Source: Enorma massiliensis phI
GTDB taxonomy: Bacteria; Actinomycetota; Coriobacteriia; Coriobacteriales; Coriobacteriaceae
DNA length: 64,000 nucleotides
Assembly (NCBI RefSeq): GCF_000311845.1
Contig: NZ_HE978575.1
Location: 270,715 to 334,714, forward strand
Direction of reading: 5' to 3'
The notes below the pieces were generated by a model. That model saw only the letters and a program-made list of their open reading frames with translations, was not told the DNA's origin and made no database searches. Both the position numbers and the translations under genes were made by a program. Positions 26,284 through 35,969 of the stretch are shown here, piece by piece. Position 1 is the first letter of the stretch. Every line of letters starts with the position of its first letter.

Positions 26284-28920
26284 TCACTCCTTGAGCACGT
26301 CTTCGACGATGCGCGCCGTCGCGGCGGCATCCTTGGCGTAGAAGTCCGCGCCAATCTGCTCGGCGTATTCTGGGGTGAGCACGGCCCCTCCGACGATGAT
26401 CTTGACTTCCGGCGCCTCGCGGTGCAGAAGCTCGATCGTCTTTTCCATATTGGCGACTGTGGTGGTCATGAGGGCGGAAAGCCCCACGAGCTTGAGGTCG
26501 CGCTCGCGCACGGCATCGAGTATCGCGTGTGGGTCCACATCGCGTCCCAGGTCGAAGACCACGTAGCCATAGTTTTCAAGCAACATGCGAACGATATTCT
26601 TGCCGATATCGTGGATGTCGCCCTTTACGGTGGCGAGCGCAATGCCGCCTTTGTCGCCGAGCTCGCTGGCCGGCATGACCGCGCGGATGGTGTCAAAGCC
26701 CGCACGCGCCGCTTCCGCCGAGGCCATGAGCTGGGGAAGGAAGAAGGCTCCGCGGTCGAATCGGTCGCCAACCTCATCGAGCGCAGGGATAAAACATTCG
26801 TTGATGAGCTTCATGGGGTCACATTTTTGAAGTGCCGTACGCGTGGCGGCTGGCATATCGCCCTTGCGTCCAGTGATGATGAGATGGCGAATGGTGTCGT
26901 TCGCGTCGGCTGAAGAGGCGCCGGGCTCAGCGGCGCTACCGCCCGTGGTGCTCGCTGCGGCAGCGTTCATCGTGGCAGGTGCCGCCATGGCGTTGACGCT
27001 ACCTCCAGTGCGGGGAGCCTCGGTGCGCCCATCGGCAACCTTATAGGGGTCGGGGGCGCCCGCGTAGCGCTCGATGAATGCGGCCGAGCCCTCGTCTTCG
27101 GAGTTCAGCACGCGGAAGCTGCGCACCACATCCATATAACGATCCGAGCCGGGGTTCATGATGGCGGCGTCGAGCCCCGCGCCGAGCGCGGCGGCGAGGA
27201 AGGTCGCGTTCAGGAGCTCGCGCGCGGGCAGACCGAAGCTCACGTTTGAGACGCCAAGCGAGGTGCGCACGCCCAGATGCTCTCGGCAGAGCTCGACGGC
27301 ACGAAGGATGTCGAGCACTTGGTGCTGGTTCGTCGAGGCGGTCATGACGAGGCAATCTACGAGAATCCGCTCGCGGCCGATTCCATAGCGGGCGGCTTCC
27401 TTCACGATGCGCTCGGCAATTTGCAGGCGCGCTTCCGCCGTCGCGGGGATGCCGGCCTCGTCGAGCGTGAGGGCTACGATGTCGCAGCCGTAGTGCGCCG
27501 CGATGGGAAGCACCGCATCCATGCTCTCACGCTTTCCGTTTACCGAGTTGATGATGGGTTTCCCTGGGTAGCGTCGCACCGCAGCCTCGATGGCGACGGG
27601 GCTGGTCGAGTCGATTTGGAGGGGGAGGAGGGTCGAGCCCTGCAACTCCTCGCAGGCGCGCACCATCATGGCGGGCTCGTCGATCTCGGGCAGGCCCACG
27701 TTCACATCGAGCACGTCGGCGCCCTGTTCCTGCTGGCTGATGCCCTGGCCGACGATGTAGGCGAGGTCGCCGGTGCGGAGCGCTGCCTGGAGCTTCTTCT
27801 TGCCCGTCGGGTTGATGCGCTCGCCGATGACGGCGATGCGACGGCCGTCGAGCGTGGTGAGCTTTTGGGCGCTCGTGCAGGTGAAGGGGTGTGTCGCCTG
27901 TCGCGGCTCGGGCTTATGGCCGCCAAGCTTCTGGGCGAGAAGGCGGATGTAGGCGGGGGTGGTGCCGCAGCAGCCTCCAACGATGCCCGCACCGTCGGCG
28001 ATTATGTCGCCCACTGCTTCTGCATAGTCTTCAGGCGTGATGTCGTAGACGGTCTGGCCATTTTCAACGCGGGGGAGCCCGGCGTTCGCCTGAACGATTA
28101 GAGGCTTGTTGGTCACAGCGAGCATGCGCTGCGCGAACGGGCGGATTTCCTTCGGTCCGAGCGAGCAATTAATGCCGAGGGCGTCCACCCCGAGCGCGTC
28201 GAGCGATGCGGCGGCGATCTCTGGCGAGGTGCCGAGGAACGTTCGGCCGTCGGCCTCAAAGGTCATCGTGGCGATGATGGGCAGGTTCGTACACTCCTTG
28301 GCGGCGAGCACGGCTGCTTTGACCTCGAGGAGATCGGTCATGGTCTCGATGACGATTAGGTCGGCGCCTGCCTGCTCGGCTACACGTGCCTGTTGGGCGA
28401 AGAGCGCGTACGCCTCATCGAACGAGAGCGTTCCAAGGGGGCGCAGCAGCGCGCCGATGGGCCCGATGTCTGCCGCGACATAGCGCGGATGCGCGGCGCG
28501 TGCCGCCTGCACCGCAGCTGTGAAGACCTCCTCAACCGACGCTGCGTCGCCGAGCTTGAGCGCGTTGGCACCGAAGGTATTAGTGGTGACCACCTCGCTG
28601 CCTGCTTCAACATAGGCGGCGTGCACGCGAGTGATGACCTCCGGGTTCATGAGGTTGAGGAGCTCGGGGACCTCGCCCGCTGCCATGCCCGCAGCTTGCA
28701 GCATGGTGCCCATACCGCCGTCGAAGAGCAGGTGACGCCGGCCCTCGAGGACGAGGCGCAGGTCCTTGTCGGCGATGCGAAGTGTGTCGAGCGTGCGCGG
28801 GCGATAGGTCTCGCCGGCGGCAAGTCGCTCGGTGAGTGGGGCGAGGGATGCGCTCGGCGCGGGGGTGGTTGAGGTGCCTGGGGAGGCAGGGGTAGCCGGG
28901 GCGGCGGGGGTGACGGTCAT
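26284..28920 (-). CDS. metH: Cobalamin-dependent methionine synthase lacking the reactivation domain
   Basis: An 878-residue enzyme transferring a methyl group from methyl-tetrahydrofolate through cobalamin to homocysteine. Order of domains: a Pro/Ala/Thr-rich N-terminal tail (1-45), homocysteine-binding domain (LFDGGMGTMLQAAG, zinc cysteines in GINCSLGPKE and GGCCGTTPAYI), pterin domain (IGERINPTGKKK), an Ala/Ser-rich linker, then the cobalamin cap and B12 domain (KGDIHDIGKN with the cobalt-ligand histidine, [10 protein letters not shown]). The fourth, AdoMet-binding reactivation domain is absent and is encoded separately upstream. AAAGGA precedes the start at 28920. Confidence 0.95.
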   Translation of the reverse strand: MTVTPAAPATPASPGTSTTPAPSASLAPLTERLAAGETYRPRTLDTLRIADKDLRLVLEGRRHLLFDGGMGTMLQAAGMAAGEVPELLNLMNPEVITRVHAAYVEAGSEVVTTNTFGANALKLGDAASVEEVFTAAVQAARAAHPRYVAADIGPIGALLRPLGTLSFDEAYALFAQQARVAEQAGADLIVIETMTDLLEVKAAVLAAKECTNLPIIATMTFEADGRTFLGTSPEIAAASLDALGVDALGINCSLGPKEIRPFAQRMLAVTNKPLIVQANAGLPRVENGQTVYDITPEDYAEAVGDIIADGAGIVGGCCGTTPAYIRLLAQKLGGHKPEPRQATHPFTCTSAQKLTTLDGRRIAVIGERINPTGKKKLQAALRTGDLAYIVGQGISQQEQGADVLDVNVGLPEIDEPAMMVRACEELQGSTLLPLQIDSTSPVAIEAAVRRYPGKPIINSVNGKRESMDAVLPIAAHYGCDIVALTLDEAGIPATAEARLQIAERIVKEAARYGIGRERILVDCLVMTASTNQHQVLDILRAVELCREHLGVRTSLGVSNVSFGLPARELLNATFLAAALGAGLDAAIMNPGSDRYMDVVRSFRVLNSEDEGSAAFIERYAGAPDPYKVADGRTEAPRTGGSVNAMAAPATMNAAAASTTGGSAAEPGASSADANDTIRHLIITGRKGDMPAATRTALQKCDPMKLINECFIPALDEVGDRFDRGAFFLPQLMASAEAARAGFDTIRAVMPASELGDKGGIALATVKGDIHDIGKNIVRMLLENYGYVVFDLGRDVDPHAILDAVRERDLKLVGLSALMTTTVANMEKTIELLHREAPEVKIIVGGAVLTPEYAEQIGADFYAKDAAATARIVEDVLKE

Positions 28921-28984
28921 GCGAATCCTTTCGATAGATGCACGAGATTGTACGCTACCTTGCACGCTGCCGAGGGCTGCGAAG

Positions 28985-29205
28985 GCGTGTCGGGTATCTG
29001 GTGGCGGCGTGGGGAGGCTGCGAACCACGAGTGCCAGGCTGCTGGGTGTCGCCTTGCGTGCTGGCGGCAAGCAACGCGCCTGCCAGCGGTGAGCGCCTTG
29101 CCTGCTGGAAGCGGGCATCGCACCTGCCGGCAGTGAGCGCCTACCAGCAGTGAGCGCCTTGCGTGTTGGCGCGCGTGCCGCGCCTACCAGCAGTGAGCGC
29201 CGCGA
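28985..29205. repeat. Degenerate repeats between metH and its activator
   Basis: Five copies of GTGAGCGCC, mostly within CCAGCRGTGAGCGCCTTGCS-type units. The array runs into the 3' end of the reactivation gene, whose last residues (RGAHCW) and stop codon come from the repeat. Confidence 0.75.
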
Positions 29206-30008
29206 GCGCGGAACGGACATCCCGATGCCACGCGACAACCCGCGCAAGAGCGCACTGCATCCGACGAGTGCGGATCGCCTTCGAAGAGCCCGATGAAAGC
29301 CGTGATGCTCTTGGTGGGCATGAGTAGGTTGGTTGGCGTGGCGGTGATGCCACAGAGTCGCGTGGCGTTGAGCGTGGCGAGCACCGTGGGCTGAGCGGCG
29401 AGCGGAAGGTCGCCGTATCCGGGGCTAAACCGTGTGTTGCAGGAAAGGCCCGCGGCTTGGGCGGCGGCTTCAATCTCGCAGTTGAGCGCATCGGCTGCGC
29501 TTTCCACCAAGGCGGAGCAGGCTGCATCAAAGACGGCTCCCTCGAGTGGGTTCTGGCTGCTCAACACGCGTAGGCGCTGCTCGGAGGCCATGCCGAGTGT
29601 GACGGCGAGAACGGCGACATATCGTGCGTCCTTGAGATGGCGGAAGATGTCGCGCCCTGTGAGCGCCAACGCTGTGCCCTCGAGCGCGATATGGCCCGCA
29701 GCAACTGGGGTTTGGTTCGCAGACACCGGGTGTTCGCGTTTCACCGGGGTGTCGTATGCCATTCCGCGGGGGAAGACTGCCCAGATGCCAGCGGGAGCTA
29801 TGCGGGTCACGGCATCGGCCGCGACGGCATCGATGCGCTCGGCGAGCTCTGGCTCGATCTTTTGCCCGTGATATCCAAGGTAGCGGAGCATCTCGTCGCG
29901 GTCGAGCGGCACCGTTTTCGCCCCTGGCCGCCATACGCGTGGAACGCCCAGCGGCAAGGGCGCCCGTCCGGCTTCGCTTTGCCCTGTCCCCGTTTCGCGT
30001 TCGGCCAC
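29184..30008 (-). CDS. Methionine synthase reactivation protein (AdoMet-binding domain as a separate gene)
   Basis: A 274-residue homologue of the C-terminal MetH activation domain. The reductive methylation of inactive cob(II)alamin with AdoMet is its expected role. Diagnostic features are the motif RFSPGYGDLPLAAQP followed by LGI/CGITATPTNLLMPTKSITAFIGL, and the terminal SCAGCRVASGCPFR. GTG 30008 has GGAG six bases upstream and lies 13 bases after metF, so the two are probably co-translated. The C-terminal tail after CPFR is repeat-derived. With metF and metH it forms a complete methyl-transfer unit. Confidence 0.88.
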   Translation of the reverse strand: MAERETGTGQSEAGRAPLPLGVPRVWRPGAKTVPLDRDEMLRYLGYHGQKIEPELAERIDAVAADAVTRIAPAGIWAVFPRGMAYDTPVKREHPVSANQTPVAAGHIALEGTALALTGRDIFRHLKDARYVAVLAVTLGMASEQRLRVLSSQNPLEGAVFDAACSALVESAADALNCEIEAAAQAAGLSCNTRFSPGYGDLPLAAQPTVLATLNATRLCGITATPTNLLMPTKSITAFIGLFEGDPHSSDAVRSCAGCRVASGCPFRARGAHCW

Positions 30009-30021
30009 GATAGCTCCGGCG

Positions 30022-30897
30022 CTATCGGCCGAGCGCCTGCATCGCAGCGGACGCGACCGAGGGGCGGTTCATGGTATAGACGTGCAGGCCGTCCACGCCG
30101 TGCTCCTTGAGGTCTTGGAGCTGGCGGCATGCGTAGTCGATGCCCGCCTGCGCGAGGCTCGCCGGGTCATCGTCATATTTGGCCAGGAGCTTGATGACGG
30201 GCGAGGGGAGCGACGCCCCGCACATGAGCACCATGCGCGTGATCTGCTGCTTGCTTACAAAGGGCATGATTCCGCAGGTGATGGGCACCGTGATGCCGGA
30301 CTTTTCGGCAAGGTCCAGGAACCGGTAGCAGTATTCGTTATCAAAGAAGAGCTGGGTAACGAAGAAGCTCGCCCCTGCATCCTGTTTGAGCTTAAGATGC
30401 TCGATGCTCGTCTCGAGGCTCTCGCATTCAATATGTCCTTCGGGATACGCTGCGCCGCCCACGCAGAATCCGGCCTCGATGAGCGCGGGGATGATCTGGG
30501 CCGCGAACGAGAAGTCGCTTGGGGCGCCGTAGAGCGGGCTGTCTTTCGTGGGGCGATCGCCGCGAAGGGCGAGCACGTTCTCCACACCAGCGGCCTTGTA
30601 CTGGGCGATGCGCTCCTTGAGCCCTTCCTGCGTGAGCGAAATGCAGGTAAGGTGCGCCACAGAGTTGACGTTGAATTCGCTTTCGAGCATCGAGGCGATG
30701 GCGGCGGTCTGGGCGAAATTACCGCCCCCGCCGGCAGAGCAGGTGACACTGATGAAGTCTGGCCCGTAGGCGCTCAGCTTCTTTGCCGCGTCGTGGGCCT
30801 TGTCGAGGGTGAGCTCCCCCTTGGGCGGGAACATCTCGAACGAAACGGGGATCTTGCCTGCTGCGTGGGCTTTGGTAAAGATGTCGTCGACGTGCAT
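30022..30897 (-). CDS. metF: 5,10-methylenetetrahydrofolate reductase
   Basis: A 291-residue flavoprotein reducing methylene-THF to methyl-THF, the methyl donor for MetH. It shows VSFEMFPPKGE at the N terminus, FISVTCSAGGGGN, AHLTCISLTQEG, VLALRGDRPT, GGAAYPEGH, and KQDAGASFFVTQLFFD, all standard. AAAGG precedes ATG 30897. It is the first gene of the minus-strand unit metF - reactivation gene - metH. Confidence 0.96.
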   Translation of the reverse strand: MHVDDIFTKAHAAGKIPVSFEMFPPKGELTLDKAHDAAKKLSAYGPDFISVTCSAGGGGNFAQTAAIASMLESEFNVNSVAHLTCISLTQEGLKERIAQYKAAGVENVLALRGDRPTKDSPLYGAPSDFSFAAQIIPALIEAGFCVGGAAYPEGHIECESLETSIEHLKLKQDAGASFFVTQLFFDNEYCYRFLDLAEKSGITVPITCGIMPFVSKQQITRMVLMCGASLPSPVIKLLAKYDDDPASLAQAGIDYACRQLQDLKEHGVDGLHVYTMNRPSVASAAMQALGR

Positions 30898-31386
30898 GGT
30901 TCGCCTTTCGGTCGAGGTGCTCGAATCGTTGCCCTGTACAATGTCATGCGCCGTGTGGTGCCGCGAGGTCAGCGGGCCCCGGTGCACGGTGCCGCCGCCG
31001 AGGTGGCGCTGCCAAGCTGGCGCGCTGCGCGGTACCGCCGAAACAACGCCGGAGCAGCGCACCCGGCATGCCGCCCAGGCAGCGCGCCCGGCATGCCAAC
31101 GACGGCGCTTCCGGCATGCCGCCGAGACGACGGGCACTGTTAGCATTATGGAAGCTGAGCGCACTGCTGTGAGGCTGATTTTAGAAATTATTTTTATCGC
31201 GTCCCGGTAGCGTGCCGTAACGAGCCTCCGCGGCGCTCATGCTGTTACACTAGCTTCTCGGAATGGTATCGCGCCCGCAACGCGTCCGAAATGCCGCGGA
31301 AACATGGCGCGACTACCCTGCTTTGTGTTCAGCAGGCAGTTGTTGCCGCGGTATGTGCGCGCGGCGCGTGAACGAAGGGAGCCTCG
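30898..31386. other. Divergent intergenic region metF/glnA
   Basis: A gene-free stretch with repeated CCGGCATGCCGCC or near copies at about 31068-31125. No S-box or B12 riboswitch core was recognised upstream of metF. A TTACACT-like sequence near 31246 may be the glnA -10. Promoters here cannot be assigned with confidence. Confidence 0.4.
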
Positions 31387-33477
31387 ATGGCAGACCTAAC
31401 CGATCGCTTCGGGACCATGGTGTTCTCGGAAAGCGTCATGCAGGATTACCTCCCCAAAGACGTGTACAAGACCCTCCTTGCAACCATCGAGGAAGGTGAG
31501 CCGCTCAACCTGGACGTTGCGAATGCCGTCGCGCACGCCATGAAGACGTGGGCGCTCGAGCACGGCGCGACGCATTACGCGCACTGGTTCCAGCCGCTTT
31601 CCGGCATCACGAGCGAGAAGCACGATAGCTTCCTCGAGCCGGCGGGCAACGGCACAGCCATCACCAAATTCACGGGCAAGGCGCTCATCCAGGGCGAGCC
31701 CGATGCGTCGAGCTTCCCCAATGGCGGCCTCCGCGCTACGTTCGAGGCACGCGGCTACACCGCATGGGATCCCACGAGCCCTGCCTTCATCAAGGACGAG
31801 GTGCTCTGCATCCCCACGGCTTTCTGCGGCTATAACGGTGAGGCGCTCGACAAGAAGACTCCGCTTCTGCGCTCCATGAAGGTGCTCGACACGCAGGCCA
31901 AGCGCGTGCTCGCGCTTTTCGGCAAGACGCCGAAGCGCGTGGTGCCGAGCGTGGGCCTCGAGCAGGAGTACTTCCTTATCAAGAAGGACGCCTACCGCAA
32001 GCGCCGCGACCTCGTTATTACGGGCCGCACGCTTTTCGGTGCGCCGCCGTGCAAGGGCCAGGAGCTCGAGGAGCATTACTTCGGCGCTATCCGCCCCTCT
32101 GTTTCCAAATACATGAAGGCGCTCGATGACGAGCTGTGGGCGCTCGGCATCCCGGCGAAGACCAAGCACAACGAGGTCGCGCCGTGCCAGCACGAGCTCG
32201 CGCCCGTGTATACCGAGCTCAACGAGGGCATCGACAACAACATGCTCGTGATGGAGAAGATGAAGCTCGTGGCCACGAATTTCGACCTCACGTGCCTGTT
32301 GCACGAGAAGCCGTTCGAGGGTATCAACGGGTCCGGCAAGCACAACAACTGGTCGATTAGCGCCGGTGACGAGAACCTGCTCGACCCGGGCGACACCCCG
32401 CTCGAGAACCTGCAGTTCGTGGTGTTCCTCACGGCGGTCATCGAGGCGGTCGACAAGTACCAGGACCTGCTGCGCATGTCGGTGGCGAGCTGCGGCAACG
32501 ACCATCGCCTTGGTGCGAACGAGGCGCCGCCGGCGATTATCTCCATCTTCCTGGGCGACCAGCTCACCGAGGTCGTGCAGAAGATCATGGACGGCAAGGC
32601 GAGCGTCCACGCCACGCATGGCGTGCTCGACCTGGGTGCCGACGTGCTGCCCAACCTGCAGCAGGACAACACCGACCGCAACCGCACCTCGCCGTTCGCC
32701 TTCACGGGCAACAAGTTCGAGTTCCGTGCGGTGGGTTCCGAGGCTAACCCCTCCGACCCGAACCTCGTGCTCGATACCGCCGTTGCCGAGGCCCTGAAGG
32801 AATTCGCCGACGCGCTCGAGGGCACACCTGAGGACGACTTCGCCGAGAAGGCACTCGAGTACTGCAAGCAGAAGCTGATCGAGCACCGTCGCATCCTCTT
32901 CTCGGGCGACGGCTACTCCGACGAATGGCAGGCCGAGGCCGAGCGCCGCGGCTTGGCGAATCTTCGCACCACGGCCGACGCGCTGTCCGCGATGGTGGCT
33001 CCCAAGAACCTTGCGCTTTGGCAGAGCATGGGCGTGCTTTCCGAGACCGAGGCGTTCAGCCGCTACGAGGTGAAGCTCGAGAAGTACAACAAGCTCATGA
33101 ACATCGAGGCCACGACGATGATTCGCGAGGCGCGCCGCACGTACCGCCCGGCGATTACCGCCTACGCCACCAAGGTCGCCAAGGGTCTGGAGACCATTCG
33201 CGCTGCCGGCGCCGATGCAGCCATGCAGTGCGAGCAGAACACGCTCAACAAGCTGTGCAACGGCATCACCGAGATCAACGAGTCCATCAAGGCGCTCGAC
33301 GCGGTGCATCAGAAGGCCGAGGCGCTTCTCGACGCGCAGGGGCAAGCGAATTGCTACGCGCATGAGGTGAATCCCGCCATGGAGACGCTGCGTGCCGCGG
33401 TGGATGCCATGGAAGAGATCGTTGCCGCCGATTACTGGCCGGTACCGACCTACGACGACATCCTGTTCTACGTGTAG
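31387..33477 (+). CDS. glnA: Glutamine synthetase, type III
   Basis: A 696-residue GSIII (GlnN type) joining ammonia and glutamate with ATP. Its length is far above type I (about 470) and typical of GSIII. Distinctive segments are [71 protein letters not shown] and [20 protein letters not shown]. No type I adenylylation site is expected. GGGAG lies upstream of ATG 31387. Structured element B begins 16 nt after the stop. It works with the amt-glnK pair at 40.5 kb. Confidence 0.97.
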   Translation: MADLTDRFGTMVFSESVMQDYLPKDVYKTLLATIEEGEPLNLDVANAVAHAMKTWALEHGATHYAHWFQPLSGITSEKHDSFLEPAGNGTAITKFTGKALIQGEPDASSFPNGGLRATFEARGYTAWDPTSPAFIKDEVLCIPTAFCGYNGEALDKKTPLLRSMKVLDTQAKRVLALFGKTPKRVVPSVGLEQEYFLIKKDAYRKRRDLVITGRTLFGAPPCKGQELEEHYFGAIRPSVSKYMKALDDELWALGIPAKTKHNEVAPCQHELAPVYTELNEGIDNNMLVMEKMKLVATNFDLTCLLHEKPFEGINGSGKHNNWSISAGDENLLDPGDTPLENLQFVVFLTAVIEAVDKYQDLLRMSVASCGNDHRLGANEAPPAIISIFLGDQLTEVVQKIMDGKASVHATHGVLDLGADVLPNLQQDNTDRNRTSPFAFTGNKFEFRAVGSEANPSDPNLVLDTAVAEALKEFADALEGTPEDDFAEKALEYCKQKLIEHRRILFSGDGYSDEWQAEAERRGLANLRTTADALSAMVAPKNLALWQSMGVLSETEAFSRYEVKLEKYNKLMNIEATTMIREARRTYRPAITAYATKVAKGLETIRAAGADAAMQCEQNTLNKLCNGITEINESIKALDAVHQKAEALLDAQGQANCYAHEVNPAMETLRAAVDAMEEIVAADYWPVPTYDDILFYV

Positions 33478-33492
33478 GGCGCACTCCCGGAA

Positions 33493-33578
33493 GAAGCCCC
33501 CGCTTCCTCCTTCGCTGGTCCTCGGAGCTCGGCTTTGCCGAGCTCCTGCGGAATCGCTCAGGAGGAAGCGGGGGCTTC
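33493..33578 (-). repeat. Family-1 structured 3' element, copy B (after glnA)
   Basis: A perfect 18-bp outer stem (33493-33510 with 33561-33578) encloses a perfect 10-bp inner stem GGAGCTCGGC (33524-33533 with 33537-33546) closed by TTT. On the minus strand the linkers are TGAGCGATTCCGCA and GAGGACCAGCGAA, matching copies A and C. It begins 16 nt after the glnA stop, and no T-run follows. Confidence 0.75.
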
Positions 33579-33620
33579 CTGCGTTTACCCTGCCCGAAAG
33601 GCTAAAAGGGACGCTGTTGC

Positions 33621-33767
33621 GGGGCACTTGCAACTTTTGGGCACTCGGACGCCGATGGGCAGAGTAGCCGGAACCATGGCAAGCCGATGACCTGCTGTTT
33701 TGATAACGCTTAGACCGGGTATACTCGGCGAGTCTTCGGTCAAGTGCCCAAAAGTTGAAAAGGGCTC
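33621..33767 (+). repeat. Family-2 147-bp inverted-ended element, copy 4
   Basis: The ends share a different arm sequence from the other copies (CAACTTTTGGGCACT paired over 15 contiguous positions at 33631-33645), yet the frame is the same 147 bp. Core landmarks GAGTA (offset 41), GCCG (offset 62) and TACTC (offset 101) fall at the same places. It lies between glnA and the tRNA-Glu gene. Confidence 0.6.
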
Positions 33768-33803
33768 GTCGGCATCCGCTTTCTGGCCATGAGCTACGCT
33801 CCG

Positions 33804-33844
33804 CAAACGAACGAACCCGCAGGGCTCAAGGCCTCGCGGGTTCG
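33804..33844 (-). terminator. Terminator of the tRNA-Glu gene
   Basis: CGAACCCGC (33812-33820) pairs with GCGGGTTCG (33836-33844). On the minus strand the stem is followed by TTCGTTTG, 14 nt after the tRNA CCA end. Confidence 0.7.
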
Positions 33845-33857
33845 TACTTCTTGCATA

Positions 33858-33934
33858 TGGTGCCCCCAGCGGGATTCGAACCCGCGATCTTCGCCTTGAA
33901 AGGGCGACGTCCTAGGCCGCTAGACGATGGGGAC
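33858..33934 (-). tRNA. tRNA-Glu (anticodon UUC)
   Basis: On the minus strand the acceptor GTCCCCA pairs with TGGGGGC, the anticodon stem TCGCC/GGCGA carries loop CTTTCAA (anticodon TTC), and the T arm reads GCGGG-TTCGAAT-CCCGC. CCA is encoded. The 77-nt cloverleaf is complete. A strong promoter precedes it and a hairpin follows. Confidence 0.96.
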
Positions 33935-33945
33935 AGCATCGGTAG

Positions 33946-33974
33946 AGTATAGCAGAGCGCTGCGCGTCCGCCAA
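33946..33974 (-). promoter_or_regulatory. Promoter of tRNA-Glu
   Basis: On the minus strand TTGGCG (33974-33969), a 17-bp spacer and TATACT (33951-33946), with TGC before the -10 giving an extended element. The -10 ends 11 bp before the tRNA 5' end. Confidence 0.75.
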
Positions 33975-34080
33975 GGTCGATTGACGATGGTTTCGTGGCG
34001 CGCGCGTTCATCGCGCCGAGCTGCGCATTCGGCAGGCGCGTATCATAGATGTAGCTGGCTCGCCACGGGGAGGCGCAGAC

Positions 34081-35172
34081 ATGGAGACGGGATTTATGGA
34101 CCGGTTGCTACTTGCACAGACGACCATTGACTACGATGTCGACCGGCGCAGCGAGGAGGGGCTCATCGGGCGGTTGCTTGCAAGCGACCGCACGCGGGTG
34201 GTCATTGTCGATAACGGGCTCGTCGCCGTGCCCAAGCGCTTTGGGTCGGTGACGCCGGCGGCGCTTGATTGCACGGCCGATCCCGCTGCGCCCCGCCCGG
34301 ATGCCGAGGCCCCCGTTGGGACGGTGCGGCTAGCTACGGTTAGCGCCGCCGATGTGCGATCCGAGGAGCATCGGCCGGGAGCGCTCTTTGTATATCTTGG
34401 GCTCGATCGAGAGGTGGGGCCATCTGCACAGCCCGTTCCGTATCTCGCCCTCGACATCACGCGCGCGGTCGATGAGCCTCGTAATGCTGCCGTCGGTGCC
34501 GATCACGAGCTCGGCCGCTCGGCTGTCACCTTTTCGCAGCGAGCGCTTCGCGACTTTGATTGGGTGGAGCTACGCTCGTTCGCGCCTTGCGCGTCGACGC
34601 GCGATGCTGGGCTGGCCACGAGTGCCGTTGCGATCTGCGCATGGCATAGCCAGCAGCGGTTCTGCCCAGCATGCGGCGCTCCAGTGCGGCCCGTGCTCGC
34701 CGGCTGGGCGCAGGCCTGCACGAATCCCTCAGATGCGGACCGCCTGCTCTTCCCGCGCATCGAGCCCGCGGTGATCACGGCCATCGTCGATGACGAGGAG
34801 CGTATCCTCTTGCAGCACAACACGGCGTGGCGCGAGCGGTTCTACTCGGTGTCTGCCGGATTCGTGGAGGCGGGCGAGAGCCTCGAGCACGCGGTGCGCC
34901 GCGAGGCGCACGAAGAGGTGGGCGTGGGGCTCGACGAGGTGTGCTACCTCGGTTCGCAGCCCTGGCCCTTCCCGGCGTCAATCATGTTGGGCTTCCGGGC
35001 CCACGCTCGAACCGCAGAGGTCGCCGTCGACCATGAGGAGGTTGCGGCGGCGCGCTGGTTCACGCGCGAGGACCTTGCCCGTGCCGTCGCGTCGGGTGAG
35101 GTCGAGCTGCCTGGCCGCGCGTCCATCGCCCGGCACATGATTGAGAACTGGTACGGCGGGGAAATCGGGTAA
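34081..35172 (+). CDS. nudC: NAD(H) diphosphatase, Nudix family
   Basis: A 363-residue NudC-type hydrolase splitting NADH or NAD+ into NMN(H) and AMP; it may also remove NAD caps from RNA. The Nudix box GFVEAGESLEHAVRREAHEEVG and the NudC-specific SQPWPFPASIM are intact. The zinc-ribbon region has only CPAC and one later cysteine (QACTNPSDAD); the usual fourth cysteine is missing. GGAGG precedes ATG 34081 by seven bases. It is followed closely by usp on the opposite strand. Confidence 0.92.
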   Translation: METGFMDRLLLAQTTIDYDVDRRSEEGLIGRLLASDRTRVVIVDNGLVAVPKRFGSVTPAALDCTADPAAPRPDAEAPVGTVRLATVSAADVRSEEHRPGALFVYLGLDREVGPSAQPVPYLALDITRAVDEPRNAAVGADHELGRSAVTFSQRALRDFDWVELRSFAPCASTRDAGLATSAVAICAWHSQQRFCPACGAPVRPVLAGWAQACTNPSDADRLLFPRIEPAVITAIVDDEERILLQHNTAWRERFYSVSAGFVEAGESLEHAVRREAHEEVGVGLDEVCYLGSQPWPFPASIMLGFRAHARTAEVAVDHEEVAAARWFTREDLARAVASGEVELPGRASIARHMIENWYGGEIG

Positions 35173-35192
35173 GCGGAGCGAGCGCACGCTGC

Positions 35193-35666
35193 TTACTTCA
35201 CCGTAAGCACCGGCACGTCGACCGAGCGCAGTACGCCGAAGCTCACGCTGCCGAGCATGCCGCGGAGGGCTCCAAGGCCACGGCGCCCCATGACCACGAG
35301 GTCGATGTTGTGGTTGTCCACGTATTCCGCGATGCCTTCCACAGGAGAGCCTGAAAGTGCCGCGCTCGTCACGATCTGGCACGAGGCGTCGTCGCGCGCG
35401 TCATCGACCACGTGCTGGATTTCGGTGCGCATGCGGTGGAGCGCGGGCCCCATGACGCCGTCGGATTCGAGCTCCTCGCTTAGGTTATCGGGCGCATCGA
35501 AGGCGTCGCTGCTGAGCGTGGGCGAGGCGAGCGGCCCTGCCGCTACGACCGTGACAACGTGAATCGTAGCTTCGGGATCTCCTCCCACCATGCCGAACGC
35601 GATGTGCAGCGCGCTCAGGGCGTGTTCAGATTCGTCGTAGGGCACCAGGACGTTTTTGAAGAACAT
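35193..35666 (-). CDS. Universal stress protein (UspA family)
   Basis: A 157-residue single-domain UspA protein. It starts FKNVLVPYDESEHALSALH, has the central VDNHNIDLVVMGRRGLGALRG and the ATP-binding GxxGS...VPVLTV-type end (LGSVSFGVLRSVDVPVLTV). The nucleotide-binding form is therefore likely. The start at 35666 is set by GGAAGGAG on the minus strand, not the longer frame. It is divergent from the MFS gene. Confidence 0.93.
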   Translation of the reverse strand: MFFKNVLVPYDESEHALSALHIAFGMVGGDPEATIHVVTVVAAGPLASPTLSSDAFDAPDNLSEELESDGVMGPALHRMRTEIQHVVDDARDDASCQIVTSAALSGSPVEGIAEYVDNHNIDLVVMGRRGLGALRGMLGSVSFGVLRSVDVPVLTVK

Positions 35667-35969
35667 GGCGGCTCCTTCCCGCATGACGACCTTTCCTTGG
35701 TTATACCCGGGCAGCGGGCGTTTTCCCTGTGGAAGGGCGGCGGGCTGCGCAAGCGGCGGGTGGGGCGGGGCGAGCGCGCAGGCGGTTGATTTTACTGTGA
35801 GGCAGGCTGTTCGCTGGCGCTGCCGTGCTATGATGCTGCGGCCGATCGCGGTGCGGTCGCCGGTCAATGGCGGCCACCCGCACGCGATAAGCGCCTGGGG
35901 CTGTATGCCCCGGGGAGGCGCGCTCCAAGGCGCGTGGATGTGTCCGCGTCTGCCTGGGGAGGTTTGCGC
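35667..35969. other. Divergent intergenic region usp/MFS
   Basis: A TATAAC on the minus strand (35705-35700) and an extended -10 TGCTATGAT on the plus strand (35826-35834) are candidate promoter elements. Neither has a good -35. No gene or repeat family is seen. Confidence 0.35.

Noticed and set aside
26284-29247. Longer MetH reading frame with about 109 extra N-terminal residues
   Set aside because: The extension is translated repeat DNA; AAAGGA and the family start support 28920.
33720-33725. TATACT in family-2 copy 4 as a promoter -10 box
   Set aside because: No acceptable -35 lies 16-18 bp upstream, and the equivalent position differs in the other copies.
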